A stretch of 64,000 nucleotides of DNA, from positions 62,001-126,000 of the forward strand of contig CAZWGA010000005.1 in assembly GCA_964633285.1 (NCBI GenBank), read 5' to 3'. The DNA comes from 20CM-2-55-15 sp964633285. Its GTDB lineage: Bacteria; Acidobacteriota; Terriglobia; 20CM-2-55-15. Positions within the stretch are counted from its first letter, which is position 1, and every line of letters begins with the position of its first letter. The notes under the pieces are model-generated. The model made no database searches. It was given only the letters and a program-made list of their open reading frames with translations, and had not been told where the DNA came from. Below are positions 8,127 through 15,679 of the stretch, one piece after another. A program made the translations under genes and the position numbers.

Positions 8127-9563
8127 TTAACGAATCTCGAACCTGAAGTGAATCGCCGGAATTTTGTTACCCGGATGATCGTCCGCGTACGTCAGTTGCG
8201 GCTGGCGGTAGAGCAACTGCGGTTCGGTTGAAGGTCCCTGATAGATTCCGGGAAACAGATCGATGACATGCTCGCCGGGCGCCCCCGACGCCGTGAAGTT
8301 GATCACGACGTCCCCATGACTGTTGAAACCGCAGACGTATCCCATGTACGCGTTGTCGTAGGTTGCGACATAGATATTGTCGTATTCCGTCCAGCCCACA
8401 CCTTTCAAATGAATACTGATCGGCGTGCCTACCGGACCCGACACCGGCGACATTCCGGCAATGCTGGTCTCGATCACAAAGTGCGCGAGCGCGAGCGTCG
8501 TATCACCATCGCGCAGAGCGAGTCCGTGCAATCCGCCGACGTCTTCGGGAATCACGACAGGCGATTCGATGCGTCCGTTGCTTCCAACTTTGATTTCACC
8601 GAGAACACGTTCCTGCGATTCGAATCCATTCCCTCTCACGCGTCTGCCGGCGAAGGCTTTCCACATCAGTTGCAGCTTTCCACGTTCTTTGAATCCACCT
8701 CCGCCTATCATGACGCGTGTTCCCACGGGCCCCTGCGTTGGCCGGAGATCCAGTTTTGCATTCGGCATCTTCACATCAATCTTCGGCACGGGTTGTGGCG
8801 CATACGCTTCGATGTACATGGCCGGCGTTCTGCTGCGGCCGGCCGTTGTGTGGAATTTGAACTCGGGCCGGGGAAGATACGCATTCGGCGCCTGTTCGTA
8901 ATTCAAATAGCTTTGAGCCTGATATCCCGAGTAGACCTTGACCGGATGATCACCGGGAGGCCCCGCAGCGAGGAATCTGGCGACGGCCGCGCCTCGCGTG
9001 CCTGCAGCGGAAACGAAGCCGACCGCATGATTGTCCCAGTTGACAACCCATGTGCTCTCCATGGTTCGCCAGCCAAGCCCCCGGACCTTGAGTTCGATCG
9101 GCGTTCCAATCGGTCCTGAAAGCGGATTCATTTCAAAACTCTGAGTTACTTCAATACCATTTTGCGCGACAGGTTTTCCGTCAACGAGCGCGGTGACTTC
9201 ATGAACTCCACCGTAATCCTCGGGAATGACGAACCGCGCGTCGAGCCGCCCATTTGAATCGATCTGAAACGAGCCGAGCGATGAAGCGGTCTCCGTGTAT
9301 TTCTTGCCTTTGAAATGATAGTAATCTTCGACAACCCATCCGCCCGTCACGGTTCCCCATTGAAGTTCGGCTGTTTTTCCCGCAGGCAGATCCGTCGCCG
9401 ATACACGAACCTCACTGCCGACGACCACGGGTTTCGTTGCGAGGAGATCCAACTTCTTGTACGCGGTTTTTGCCGGGGTATCCGCCTTCGCGACGGGTCC
9501 TGAAGGCGGCGGCGAGGAGCAACCGGCAAGAAGGAAGATCAGAACGGCGATCGATGTTCGCAT
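8127..9563 (-). CDS. lipoprotein with duplicated IPT/Ig-like modules
   Basis: 478 residues with a lipobox (LIFLLAGC, Cys about 15). The protein contains an obvious internal duplication: VIPEDYGGVHEVTALVDG matches VIPEDVGGLHGLALRDG, and SGPIGTPIELKVRGLGW matches SGPVGTPISIHLKGVGW. Each unit has a TQGPVGTRVMIGG/SGPxGTPI motif typical of IPT/TIG-like or other Ig folds. It is probably an outer-membrane or periplasmic binding or scaffold lipoprotein. It is first in the reverse-strand operon. No enzyme motif is visible. Confidence 0.8.
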   Translation of the reverse strand: MRTSIAVLIFLLAGCSSPPPSGPVAKADTPAKTAYKKLDLLATKPVVVGSEVRVSATDLPAGKTAELQWGTVTGGWVVEDYYHFKGKKYTETASSLGSFQIDSNGRLDARFVIPEDYGGVHEVTALVDGKPVAQNGIEVTQSFEMNPLSGPIGTPIELKVRGLGWRTMESTWVVNWDNHAVGFVSAAGTRGAAVARFLAAGPPGDHPVKVYSGYQAQSYLNYEQAPNAYLPRPEFKFHTTAGRSRTPAMYIEAYAPQPVPKIDVKMPNAKLDLRPTQGPVGTRVMIGGGGFKERGKLQLMWKAFAGRRVRGNGFESQERVLGEIKVGSNGRIESPVVIPEDVGGLHGLALRDGDTTLALAHFVIETSIAGMSPVSGPVGTPISIHLKGVGWTEYDNIYVATYDNAYMGYVCGFNSHGDVVINFTASGAPGEHVIDLFPGIYQGPSTEPQLLYRQPQLTYADDHPGNKIPAIHFRFEIR

Positions 9564-9682
9564 TTATGATCGAGACACTAATTTATTCGACAACTGTTGT
9601 CCAGCCTCTCCCCTGAAATTCTCCGATCTCGTTCTGTTATACTCAACGCGATTTTCATCCTACATTTCAAGGGAGGCTGACC

Positions 9683-10732
9683 ATGAAACGCTGTTTTGCG
9701 TTCGCCGCCGTGCTTGCTTTTGTGATGTGCGCCGTGTCCGCGCCGGCTCAGCAGAAAGCAACGGCGCAAAATGTGCCCGAGATTGCGTACACTTCGGTGC
9801 CGAATTTTCTGAAGCAACCTGCCGGCGAAATCATGGGTGAATCCGTCGGCGTCGCTACGAATTCAAAGGGCCACATCTTTGTTTATCACCGCAGCGCGAA
9901 TACGCGATTGTGGGAATTTGACAAGAACGGTGTATTCGTCAAGGAAATCGGTAAGGGATATTACGGTTTTGAATTCGCGCATTCCGTACGCGTCGATCCG
10001 CAGGACAACATCTGGACGGTGGATGAGGGTACGAACACGGTTACGAAATTCAGTCCGGAAGGAAAATTCCTGATGGTTCTGGGGCGCAGGCCGCCGGCCG
10101 TGGACGGCGCCGTAGCGACAGCGGCCGGACCCAATCCACCGGCGCAGAAATACATTTTCTGCCGGCCGACGGATGTAGCCTGGGATCCACAGGGGAACAT
10201 TTTCGTGTCCGATGGATACTGCAATAATCGCGTTGTAAAGTTCGACAAGAACGGCAGATTTCTGGCGCAGGCAGGAAACGAGCGAGCGGGACGCGAGCCC
10301 GGACAGTTCAACCTGCCTCACGGACTTCAGGTCGACGGCAAAGGCAATGTCTGGGTTGCGGACCGCACGAATAATCGCTATCAGGTCCTCGACAACAATC
10401 TCAAGCCGATCAAAAGCTACGACAACCTGGGCACGGGCTGGACGGTGTGCATCTCGCAAGGCCCGCACCAGTACGTCTTCGCGTCGAATTCCAATCCCAA
10501 CGGCAATGCTCCGGGAACGTGGGCGACCACAGGCGAGATCTACAAGCTCGAACTCGACGGCACGATCGTTGGCAAGTTCGGCCATCCCAGCAAGGAATTC
10601 GGCGGATTCCAGGTTGTGCACATGATGGACTGCCGGAATCCGAACGAGATCATTGTGGGAGAAATCGAATCGTGGCGCGTGCAGAAGCTGCTGCTGCAAC
10701 CTGCAGGCATCAAATCTTCAAACGCGCGATAA
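9683..10732 (+). CDS. secreted NHL-repeat beta-propeller protein
   Basis: 349 residues with a signal peptide (cleaved near APAQQ). It contains repeated NHL-type blades: SVRVDPQDNIWTVDEGTNTV, DVAWDPQGNIFVSDGYCNNR and GLQVDGKGNVWVADRTNNRY. This pattern matches the family annotated as peptidyl-amidoglycolate lyase-like or 6-bladed propellers, but the zinc-site residues of true PAL enzymes cannot be confirmed by eye. It begins about 10 bases after AGGGAGG and is followed within 10 bases by a paralogue, so the two form an operon. Confidence 0.85.
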   Translation: MKRCFAFAAVLAFVMCAVSAPAQQKATAQNVPEIAYTSVPNFLKQPAGEIMGESVGVATNSKGHIFVYHRSANTRLWEFDKNGVFVKEIGKGYYGFEFAHSVRVDPQDNIWTVDEGTNTVTKFSPEGKFLMVLGRRPPAVDGAVATAAGPNPPAQKYIFCRPTDVAWDPQGNIFVSDGYCNNRVVKFDKNGRFLAQAGNERAGREPGQFNLPHGLQVDGKGNVWVADRTNNRYQVLDNNLKPIKSYDNLGTGWTVCISQGPHQYVFASNSNPNGNAPGTWATTGEIYKLELDGTIVGKFGHPSKEFGGFQVVHMMDCRNPNEIIVGEIESWRVQKLLLQPAGIKSSNAR

Positions 10733-10742
10733 GGAGATGCTC

Positions 10743-11816
10743 ATGAGACGAATTCTTTTCATGCTCGCGGCCGCAATGCTTCTCGCCGTTTTGCCGGCGG
10801 CTCCACAGAATCCCGTCCCTGAAATTGCGTTTGATTCCGCACCAAATGCACTCACACTTCCCGACGACATCTATCTCGGTGAAGTCGGCGGCGCCGCGGC
10901 AAATTCAAAGGGCGATATCTTCGTTTACTCGCGCACCGGACACCCGACGATATCTTTGGGATCATCGCGCGCATTCGCGCACGGCGGATCACGATTGTTC
11001 CAGTTCGATCGCGCGGGCAAATTTGTTCGCGAAATTGGAGCCAACAATTACGGCTTCATGTTTGCGCAGCAGGTGCGCATCGATCCGCAGGACAACATCT
11101 GGATCGTCGATCAAATGACGGGATACGCGATGAAGCTCGACTCTTCCGGCCACATCATAATGCTTCTCGGCCGGAAGCCGGAATCGGTTCCCGTTCCCGC
11201 CGCGGCCCCGCGTGGAGAAGGCGGCGGTGGTGGCGGAGGGCGCGGCGGCGGCGCTGGTCTTCCGGGCGCCGGCGCGCAAAGCGACGTCTTCAACCGCCCG
11301 ATGGATGTGGCGTGGGATTCTGCCGGCAATATCTTCGTAGCTGACGGTATGGGCAACGCGCGCGTGGCGAAGTTCGACAGCAAGGGCGTCTTCATCAAGT
11401 CGTGGGGATCGAGGGGAACCGGACCCGGTATGTTCGGCTCCGTCCTCGGAATCGCCGTGGATGCGCGAGGCAATGTTTATGTCGCTGACGGCGGGAACAA
11501 ACGCATTCAGGTTTTCGATAACGATGGGAATCTCAAAACGCAATTCACCAACGTCGGTACTCCCGCCGCCCTGTGCATTACACCGGGACCGAATCAGTTT
11601 CTTTACAGTTCCAATTCGAATCCTCCGGAAGACATCGACGCCGCGGGCGAGATCTACAAGATGAAACTCGATGGAACCATCGTGGGCAAGTTCGGAAAGG
11701 CGGGTAAATTACCAAAGGAATTCGGAACCGTGAACTCGATCGATTGCCGGAGTGAAAACAATCTTCTGGTCGGCGAAATCGGCAATATGCGGGTTCAAAA
11801 GATTACGCTGCATTAA
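10743..11816 (+). CDS. secreted NHL-repeat beta-propeller protein (paralogue)
   Basis: 357 residues, homologous along its length to the upstream gene: QVRIDPQDNIWIVDQMTGYA, MDVAWDSAGNIFVADGMGNA, and a shared ending with GEIYKMKLDGTIVGKFG. I chose the ATG at 10743 because AAGGAG at 10731-10736 is six bases away and a signal peptide follows. It differs from its neighbour by a Gly/Arg-rich insert at about 11214-11273 (RGEGGGGGGGRGGG) between two blades. The pair probably arose by tandem duplication. Confidence 0.85.
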   Translation: MRRILFMLAAAMLLAVLPAAPQNPVPEIAFDSAPNALTLPDDIYLGEVGGAAANSKGDIFVYSRTGHPTISLGSSRAFAHGGSRLFQFDRAGKFVREIGANNYGFMFAQQVRIDPQDNIWIVDQMTGYAMKLDSSGHIIMLLGRKPESVPVPAAAPRGEGGGGGGGRGGGAGLPGAGAQSDVFNRPMDVAWDSAGNIFVADGMGNARVAKFDSKGVFIKSWGSRGTGPGMFGSVLGIAVDARGNVYVADGGNKRIQVFDNDGNLKTQFTNVGTPAALCITPGPNQFLYSSNSNPPEDIDAAGEIYKMKLDGTIVGKFGKAGKLPKEFGTVNSIDCRSENNLLVGEIGNMRVQKITLH

Positions 11817-12025
11817 GCCGCTTCGAGATCAACGGTCACTTCGCTCGAACCGGCTTGATTCAAAACATCACTCAGGTATTGGGCTTCGGCTTCCCCATTC
11901 ACACGAATGGTAAGCAACGTCTCATGATTGGAAATCCGTTCCGACACCGGTTCAACGTGAATAGCGGTCAGGCAATCTTGAATTTGATTGAAGTGCGCTT
12001 CGTCAGTGACGCATGTAATGACCAC
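11813..12025 (-). CDS. small protein of unknown function
   Basis: 70 residues from a GTG at 12023-12025, preceded by a perfect AGGAGG (12031-12036 on the forward strand as CCTCCT) at five-base spacing. An alternative GTG at 12031 would sit on the Shine-Dalgarno itself. The protein (VITCVTDEAHFNQIQDC, then LLTIRVNGEAEAQYLSDVLN) alternates strands and helices like a small ferredoxin-like or ACT-type fold. Its end overlaps the 3' end of the forward propeller gene by four bases. The strong ribosome-binding site is the best evidence that it is real. Confidence 0.55.
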   Translation of the reverse strand: MVITCVTDEAHFNQIQDCLTAIHVEPVSERISNHETLLTIRVNGEAEAQYLSDVLNQAGSSEVTVDLEAA

Positions 12026-12103
12026 GTTCACCTCCTATACACAGGCAGTTATCGCAAGCGGCTTTCCAAACCGAAATCGGGGGAATTACACGAGGGAATT
12101 TCA

Positions 12104-12167
12104 GGGAATTTCAGGGACAGACACCGAATTCGCACTTCAGAATTCGGTGTCTGTCCCTGAAATTCCC
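12104..12167. repeat. palindromic repeat, copy 2 (28-bp arms)
   Basis: A perfect inverted repeat with 28-base arms (12104-12131 and 12140-12167) and the 8-nt loop GCACTTCA. The inner 18 bases and the loop are identical to the copy at 940-983. The outer part is GGGAATTTCA and its complement, also present at 534-546. Just upstream, GGGAATTTCA is repeated once more (12094-12103), suggesting slippage or a nested insertion. Confidence 0.9.
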
Positions 12168-12255
12168 GGTGGCCTGACCCGGAATCTGCTGGAAGATTTC
12201 CAGGATGCGCGAAGTGGTACTCGCGTTCACACTCGAAAACACTGTGAGGTGTTGA

Positions 12256-13362
12256 ATGAGAACAAGGCTCGCGTTCTTATCGATCGCATTTGCTGCAACG
12301 TTGATACCTGCGCCGAAAATTCCGGCTTTCAAATATGATGGCGCGTGGCCAAAGCTGCCGCTCCCAAACTCGTGGACCTTTGAAGGCATCACGGGTTTGA
12401 CAGTGGATAAAGACGACGTCGTGTGGGTCCTCGAACGGCCCGGCGACTTTGACAACGATCCGATTTTCCGCAGACCTGAAGTCACCGAAAACTACGCATC
12501 GCTCAATCCACCCGCAGCCCTGTGCTGCAGGAAACCGCCGGCGGTTCTCGCCTTCGATCAGACTGGAAATCTTGTGCATCACTGGGATCCGGAAGCGCAG
12601 AACGGATTGCATCTCATTCTTGCCGACAAGGCCGGCAACATCTGGATCGGCACCGACACCATGCGTAAGTACACCAAAGACGGCAAACTGCTTGCAGCGA
12701 TTCCACGGACACCCGAAGCAACCGGGCAGATCAAAGCCGGTCAGTATCCCGGCGATACACCGATGGTTGTAGGAGGCATCGAAGGCGGCGAGTTTTTCGA
12801 GAACGCCCGCGAGATTTTCATTACCGACAATTATCTGCGGGGCCGCGTTCTTGTCTTCGACATGGATACGCTGAAGTTCAAACGGGGATGGGGCGCGTAC
12901 GGAAAGCCGCTCAAGGATATTGCGGTCACCCAGAATTTCAAATACACGCCGGGCGTGGCTCCCCCCAAAGATTTCGTTACGCATGTGACGTTGTCGGTTG
13001 CGAATGACGGTCTCGTGTATGCGGCCGATCGCGGCGCGGATCGCGTTCAGGTCTTCACCAAAGATGGAATGTTCATCCGCGAATTCACGGTTGCGCCGGA
13101 GACTCTGGATCGCGGATCAACGGGCGGTCTCACATTTTCACGGCCGGACCAATCCTTCATCTACATTTCCGACATCATGAACAATGTCGTCTGGATCGTA
13201 AATCGGGCGGATGGAAAAACGCTCGGGCACTTCGGATTCTTCAGCCACGCGGGCGGCGGATTCCACTGGCTGCACATGGTGGCCGCCGACTCCAAAGGAA
13301 ACGTTTATACCGGCGAAGTCGATACCGGCAAACGCGTCCAGCGTTTCCTGATACAACGCTGA
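12256..13362 (+). CDS. secreted NHL-type beta-propeller protein
   Basis: 368 residues with a short signal peptide. Blade motifs include GLTVDKDDVVWVLERPGDF, ILADKAGNIWIGTD, SVANDGLVYAADRGADRVQV and MVAADSKGNVYTGEVDTGKR. The ending GEVDTGKRVQRFLIQ parallels the two propellers upstream (GEIESWRVQKLLLQ and GEIGNMRVQKITLH), so it is a more distant third member. GAGGTG lies four bases before the ATG. The function is unknown; such propellers often bind ligands or partners in the periplasm. Confidence 0.85.
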   Translation: MRTRLAFLSIAFAATLIPAPKIPAFKYDGAWPKLPLPNSWTFEGITGLTVDKDDVVWVLERPGDFDNDPIFRRPEVTENYASLNPPAALCCRKPPAVLAFDQTGNLVHHWDPEAQNGLHLILADKAGNIWIGTDTMRKYTKDGKLLAAIPRTPEATGQIKAGQYPGDTPMVVGGIEGGEFFENAREIFITDNYLRGRVLVFDMDTLKFKRGWGAYGKPLKDIAVTQNFKYTPGVAPPKDFVTHVTLSVANDGLVYAADRGADRVQVFTKDGMFIREFTVAPETLDRGSTGGLTFSRPDQSFIYISDIMNNVVWIVNRADGKTLGHFGFFSHAGGGFHWLHMVAADSKGNVYTGEVDTGKRVQRFLIQR

Positions 13363-13370
13363 CGGTGGCT

Positions 13371-13670
13371 CTACCCCAGATGCTGAAGCATGCTGACGGC
13401 CACGAGCAGCAAGACCGTGATCACGAACAGGCCGGTGCCCAGAATCAGAATCTGAGCGACGTCAATCCCTTCAGCTTCCGCTTTGGCAGCTTTCGCAGGG
13501 GCGGCCGCAGGTCCATCCACAACCGCAGCAACATCGCCCGCATGAGCGGCCGCATGGGCGTGGCTGCCTTCGCCGCGCCTCACCGCCACCCAACTGATGA
13601 TCACAATCAAAATGACAACGGGAAAAAGAATGGACGCCGAAATCAAAAGCGCGTGAACGACATCAGGCAT
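13371..13670 (-). CDS. small two-span membrane protein
   Basis: 99 residues with two clear membrane segments (about 8-29 and 76-95), joined by an Ala/His-rich loop (SHAHAAAHAGDVAAV). Its ATG overlaps the stop of the radical SAM gene upstream by eight bases (the frames share GAATGCCTGA), so it is translationally coupled to that gene. I recognise no family. The His-rich loop may bind metal, but that is only an inference. Confidence 0.75.
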   Translation of the reverse strand: MPDVVHALLISASILFPVVILIVIISWVAVRRGEGSHAHAAAHAGDVAAVVDGPAAAPAKAAKAEAEGIDVAQILILGTGLFVITVLLLVAVSMLQHLG

Positions 13671-14946
13671 TCGACTCTCCTGGAAATGAATTCGGCACCG
13701 GCAGCCGATTGACTTCCCTGCACAGTGCTTTCAGCCCATCCACCCGTTCGCCGCCAAGAAAGCGCCAGGTGAAGGCAGTCTTGTTATGATTCAGCGGTTC
13801 GTCGAGATCCGCATAGTCACGGCACGCTTCACCATCCGGCGTACCGGGGATCGGAGCAAACTCGGACAACATCACTCGTGCTCCCTGTTTCGCAGCAAAA
13901 TGAATCGATGCCTCCAGATCCTGCCCCCGGGAATCCGGGTGTCCAATAATAATGTATGCGGTGACTTTCAGTGCACCTGCTTCGCGTAATATTTCAACGG
14001 CCCCGGCAAATTCCTCGGAATAGACCTTTCCGCCGGTCTTCTTTTGCCAATCGTACGCGTTGGATTCAAATCCGAGAAAGAATGTTTTGAAGCCGGCGCG
14101 AACCATCAACGATGCGATCTCAGGGGTGATGAAACGCGCATTCAGCGCATTCGGAGTGTGAAACGACACGTGCAGATCCCGCCGCAATACCGCATCGAGA
14201 AACGGCATGAGAATGCGATCCGGTTTGAAGAGCAGCGCGTCATCATAGAAAGCGATGTTGCGCGCTCCGAGCCGGACAAGGTCACGGATTTCTTCGACAC
14301 ACATGTCCAACGGACGCGCGGTGAAGTTCGGCTGCGTGACAGGCACGGAGCAGTAGGTGCAACGGAACGGACAGCCGTCCGTGATTTTGACGACGCCCAC
14401 ACCCGCATCGACGCCCTCCCAGAAAGGGAGGCCATCGGAAAGCGGCAGGCCGAGAGACTTCAAGTCATCGCCTTCGATAACCTGGTCGGCGCCCAGCGAC
14501 GCGGCGTGCCGGGAGCAAACCGTGGCATAAACTCCGCCCAGCACAATTCTCGCGTCCGGCTGAAACCTGCGCACATCTTCAATGACCTCGCGCACACCGA
14601 GGTACCAATAGGTCATCACCGTTTGAATCAGAACCACATCGAACGACTGGTCTCTCAAAAGCTGATGAAAGTCTTCACGCGGCCTGCCGAATCTGTAAAA
14701 CCGCCGAGGGATATCCGCCAGAGGCGCCGGTTTGGAAATCTGCTGCTGATCGAAACGGCCGCGGCCAAAGGCGTCGCGCTCCCGCGAAACAAGATAGTCA
14801 AACGCCGTCAGCTTGCATTCGCGAAGCCGGCCGGCGACACGAAGCAGCCCATACGGCCGAAGCCAGAAATCAAAAGCCGTGAAATCAAAAATGGGCGGGT
14901 TCACCAGCAGGATATTCACAGGGTGATTCTGTCTGTCTTCGCGCAT
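13663..14946 (-). CDS. B12-binding-type radical SAM protein
   Basis: 427 residues from the ATG at 14946. The N-terminal part (NILLVNPPIFDF and then FDVVLIQTVMTYWYLGV) fits a cobalamin-binding-like domain. The radical SAM cluster motif CPFRCTYC gives Cys 192, 196 and 199. The core follows with IAFYDDALLF, SFHTPNALNARFI and FFLGFES. YIIIGHPDSRGQDLEASIHF is typical of the class B methylthiotransferase-like or B12-radical SAM group. The typical DxHxxG B12-ligand motif is not apparent, so cobalamin may be absent. The substrate is unknown. It is coupled to the small membrane protein at 13371-13670. Confidence 0.88.
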   Translation of the reverse strand: MREDRQNHPVNILLVNPPIFDFTAFDFWLRPYGLLRVAGRLRECKLTAFDYLVSRERDAFGRGRFDQQQISKPAPLADIPRRFYRFGRPREDFHQLLRDQSFDVVLIQTVMTYWYLGVREVIEDVRRFQPDARIVLGGVYATVCSRHAASLGADQVIEGDDLKSLGLPLSDGLPFWEGVDAGVGVVKITDGCPFRCTYCSVPVTQPNFTARPLDMCVEEIRDLVRLGARNIAFYDDALLFKPDRILMPFLDAVLRRDLHVSFHTPNALNARFITPEIASLMVRAGFKTFFLGFESNAYDWQKKTGGKVYSEEFAGAVEILREAGALKVTAYIIIGHPDSRGQDLEASIHFAAKQGARVMLSEFAPIPGTPDGEACRDYADLDEPLNHNKTAFTWRFLGGERVDGLKALCREVNRLPVPNSFPGESNA

Positions 14947-14984
14947 TTCCGCAATGCTGCAAAACCTCCGATCTTCGTCCGTTG

Positions 14985-15003
14985 GTAATACATACCGTAT
15001 TAC
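14985..15003. promoter_or_regulatory. inverted repeat, probable toxin-antitoxin operator
   Basis: GTAATAC at 14985-14991 and GTATTAC at 14997-15003 form a perfect 7-bp inverted repeat with a 5-bp spacer. It lies 14 bases before the antitoxin ATG and between the divergent radical SAM and antitoxin genes. Ribbon-helix-helix antitoxins usually bind such palindromes to repress their own operon; the radical SAM gene could be affected too. Confidence 0.5.
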
Positions 15004-15017
15004 ATTACAATCGCTGC

Positions 15018-15272
15018 ATGGAATCACCGGTCACACTACGATTGAACAAAGAAACTCGCGAGCGCCTCATTCAGGCAGCAAAGCATCACCGCCTGTCCAC
15101 ATCGGAACTGATTCGTCAGGCCATCGATTCATGGATATCCGCAAATGAAGCCAGGATCACGCCGTACGAAGCCGCGTCCGGTCTCATCGGTGCCGTGCAC
15201 GGAGGCAATCCAAAACGTTCGGTCCAGACGGGCAGGCGATTCAAACGCCTGTTAAAAAGGAAAAGACGGTGA
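15018..15272 (+). CDS. ribbon-helix-helix antitoxin
   Basis: 84 residues. The N-terminus MESPVTLRLNKETRERL is a classic RHH strand and first helix, followed by AAKHHRLSTSELIRQAIDSW (second helix). The C-terminal tail is basic (RFKRLLKRKRR). The ATG at 15018 is preferred to one at 14982 because the RHH strand begins right there and the palindromic operator then lies outside the gene. Its stop overlaps the toxin GTG (GTGA), which is typical of type II toxin-antitoxin pairs. Confidence 0.85.
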   Translation: MESPVTLRLNKETRERLIQAAKHHRLSTSELIRQAIDSWISANEARITPYEAASGLIGAVHGGNPKRSVQTGRRFKRLLKRKRR

Positions 15273-15670
15273 CTCTGGTGGATGCCGGACCGCTGGTTGC
15301 GCTGGTCGATGCGGACGATCAGCACCACACCTCATGCGTAGAAACGCTCAAACGCATTCGCGAACCCCTTGGAACGGTCTGGCCGGCGTTTACAGAGGCT
15401 ATGTACCTCGTCGCCGGTCTCACTGCCCAGGAAGCGCTTTGGGAGATGTTGTCACGAGGTGTTTTTCGGATCCTGCCGCTTACAACAAGTGATGGCCCGC
15501 GCATGCGCGAATTGATGAAAAAATATGCGGACCTGCCGATGGACCTTGCCGATGCCGCATTGGTCCATGTCGCCGAGCGGGATCGCATTCAGCGCATATT
15601 CACGACGGATAAAAAAGACTTCGCCATTTACCGTCTGCACGACCGTTCGCAATTCACGACCATTCCATGA
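15269..15670 (+). CDS. PIN-domain toxin (VapC-like)
   Basis: 133 residues starting at a GTG that overlaps the antitoxin stop. PIN-domain acidic residues are in place: VDAGPLVALVDADD at the N-terminus, TEAMYLV in the middle, and DLADAALVHVAE plus TTDKKDF at the C-terminal side. These form the Mg-binding site of VapC-type ribonucleases. The RHH partner upstream should neutralise it. Its 3' end is convergent with the rpsA gene, nine bases apart. Confidence 0.85.
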   Translation: MTLVDAGPLVALVDADDQHHTSCVETLKRIREPLGTVWPAFTEAMYLVAGLTAQEALWEMLSRGVFRILPLTTSDGPRMRELMKKYADLPMDLADAALVHVAERDRIQRIFTTDKKDFAIYRLHDRSQFTTIP

Positions 15671-15679
15671 TCTCAACGG

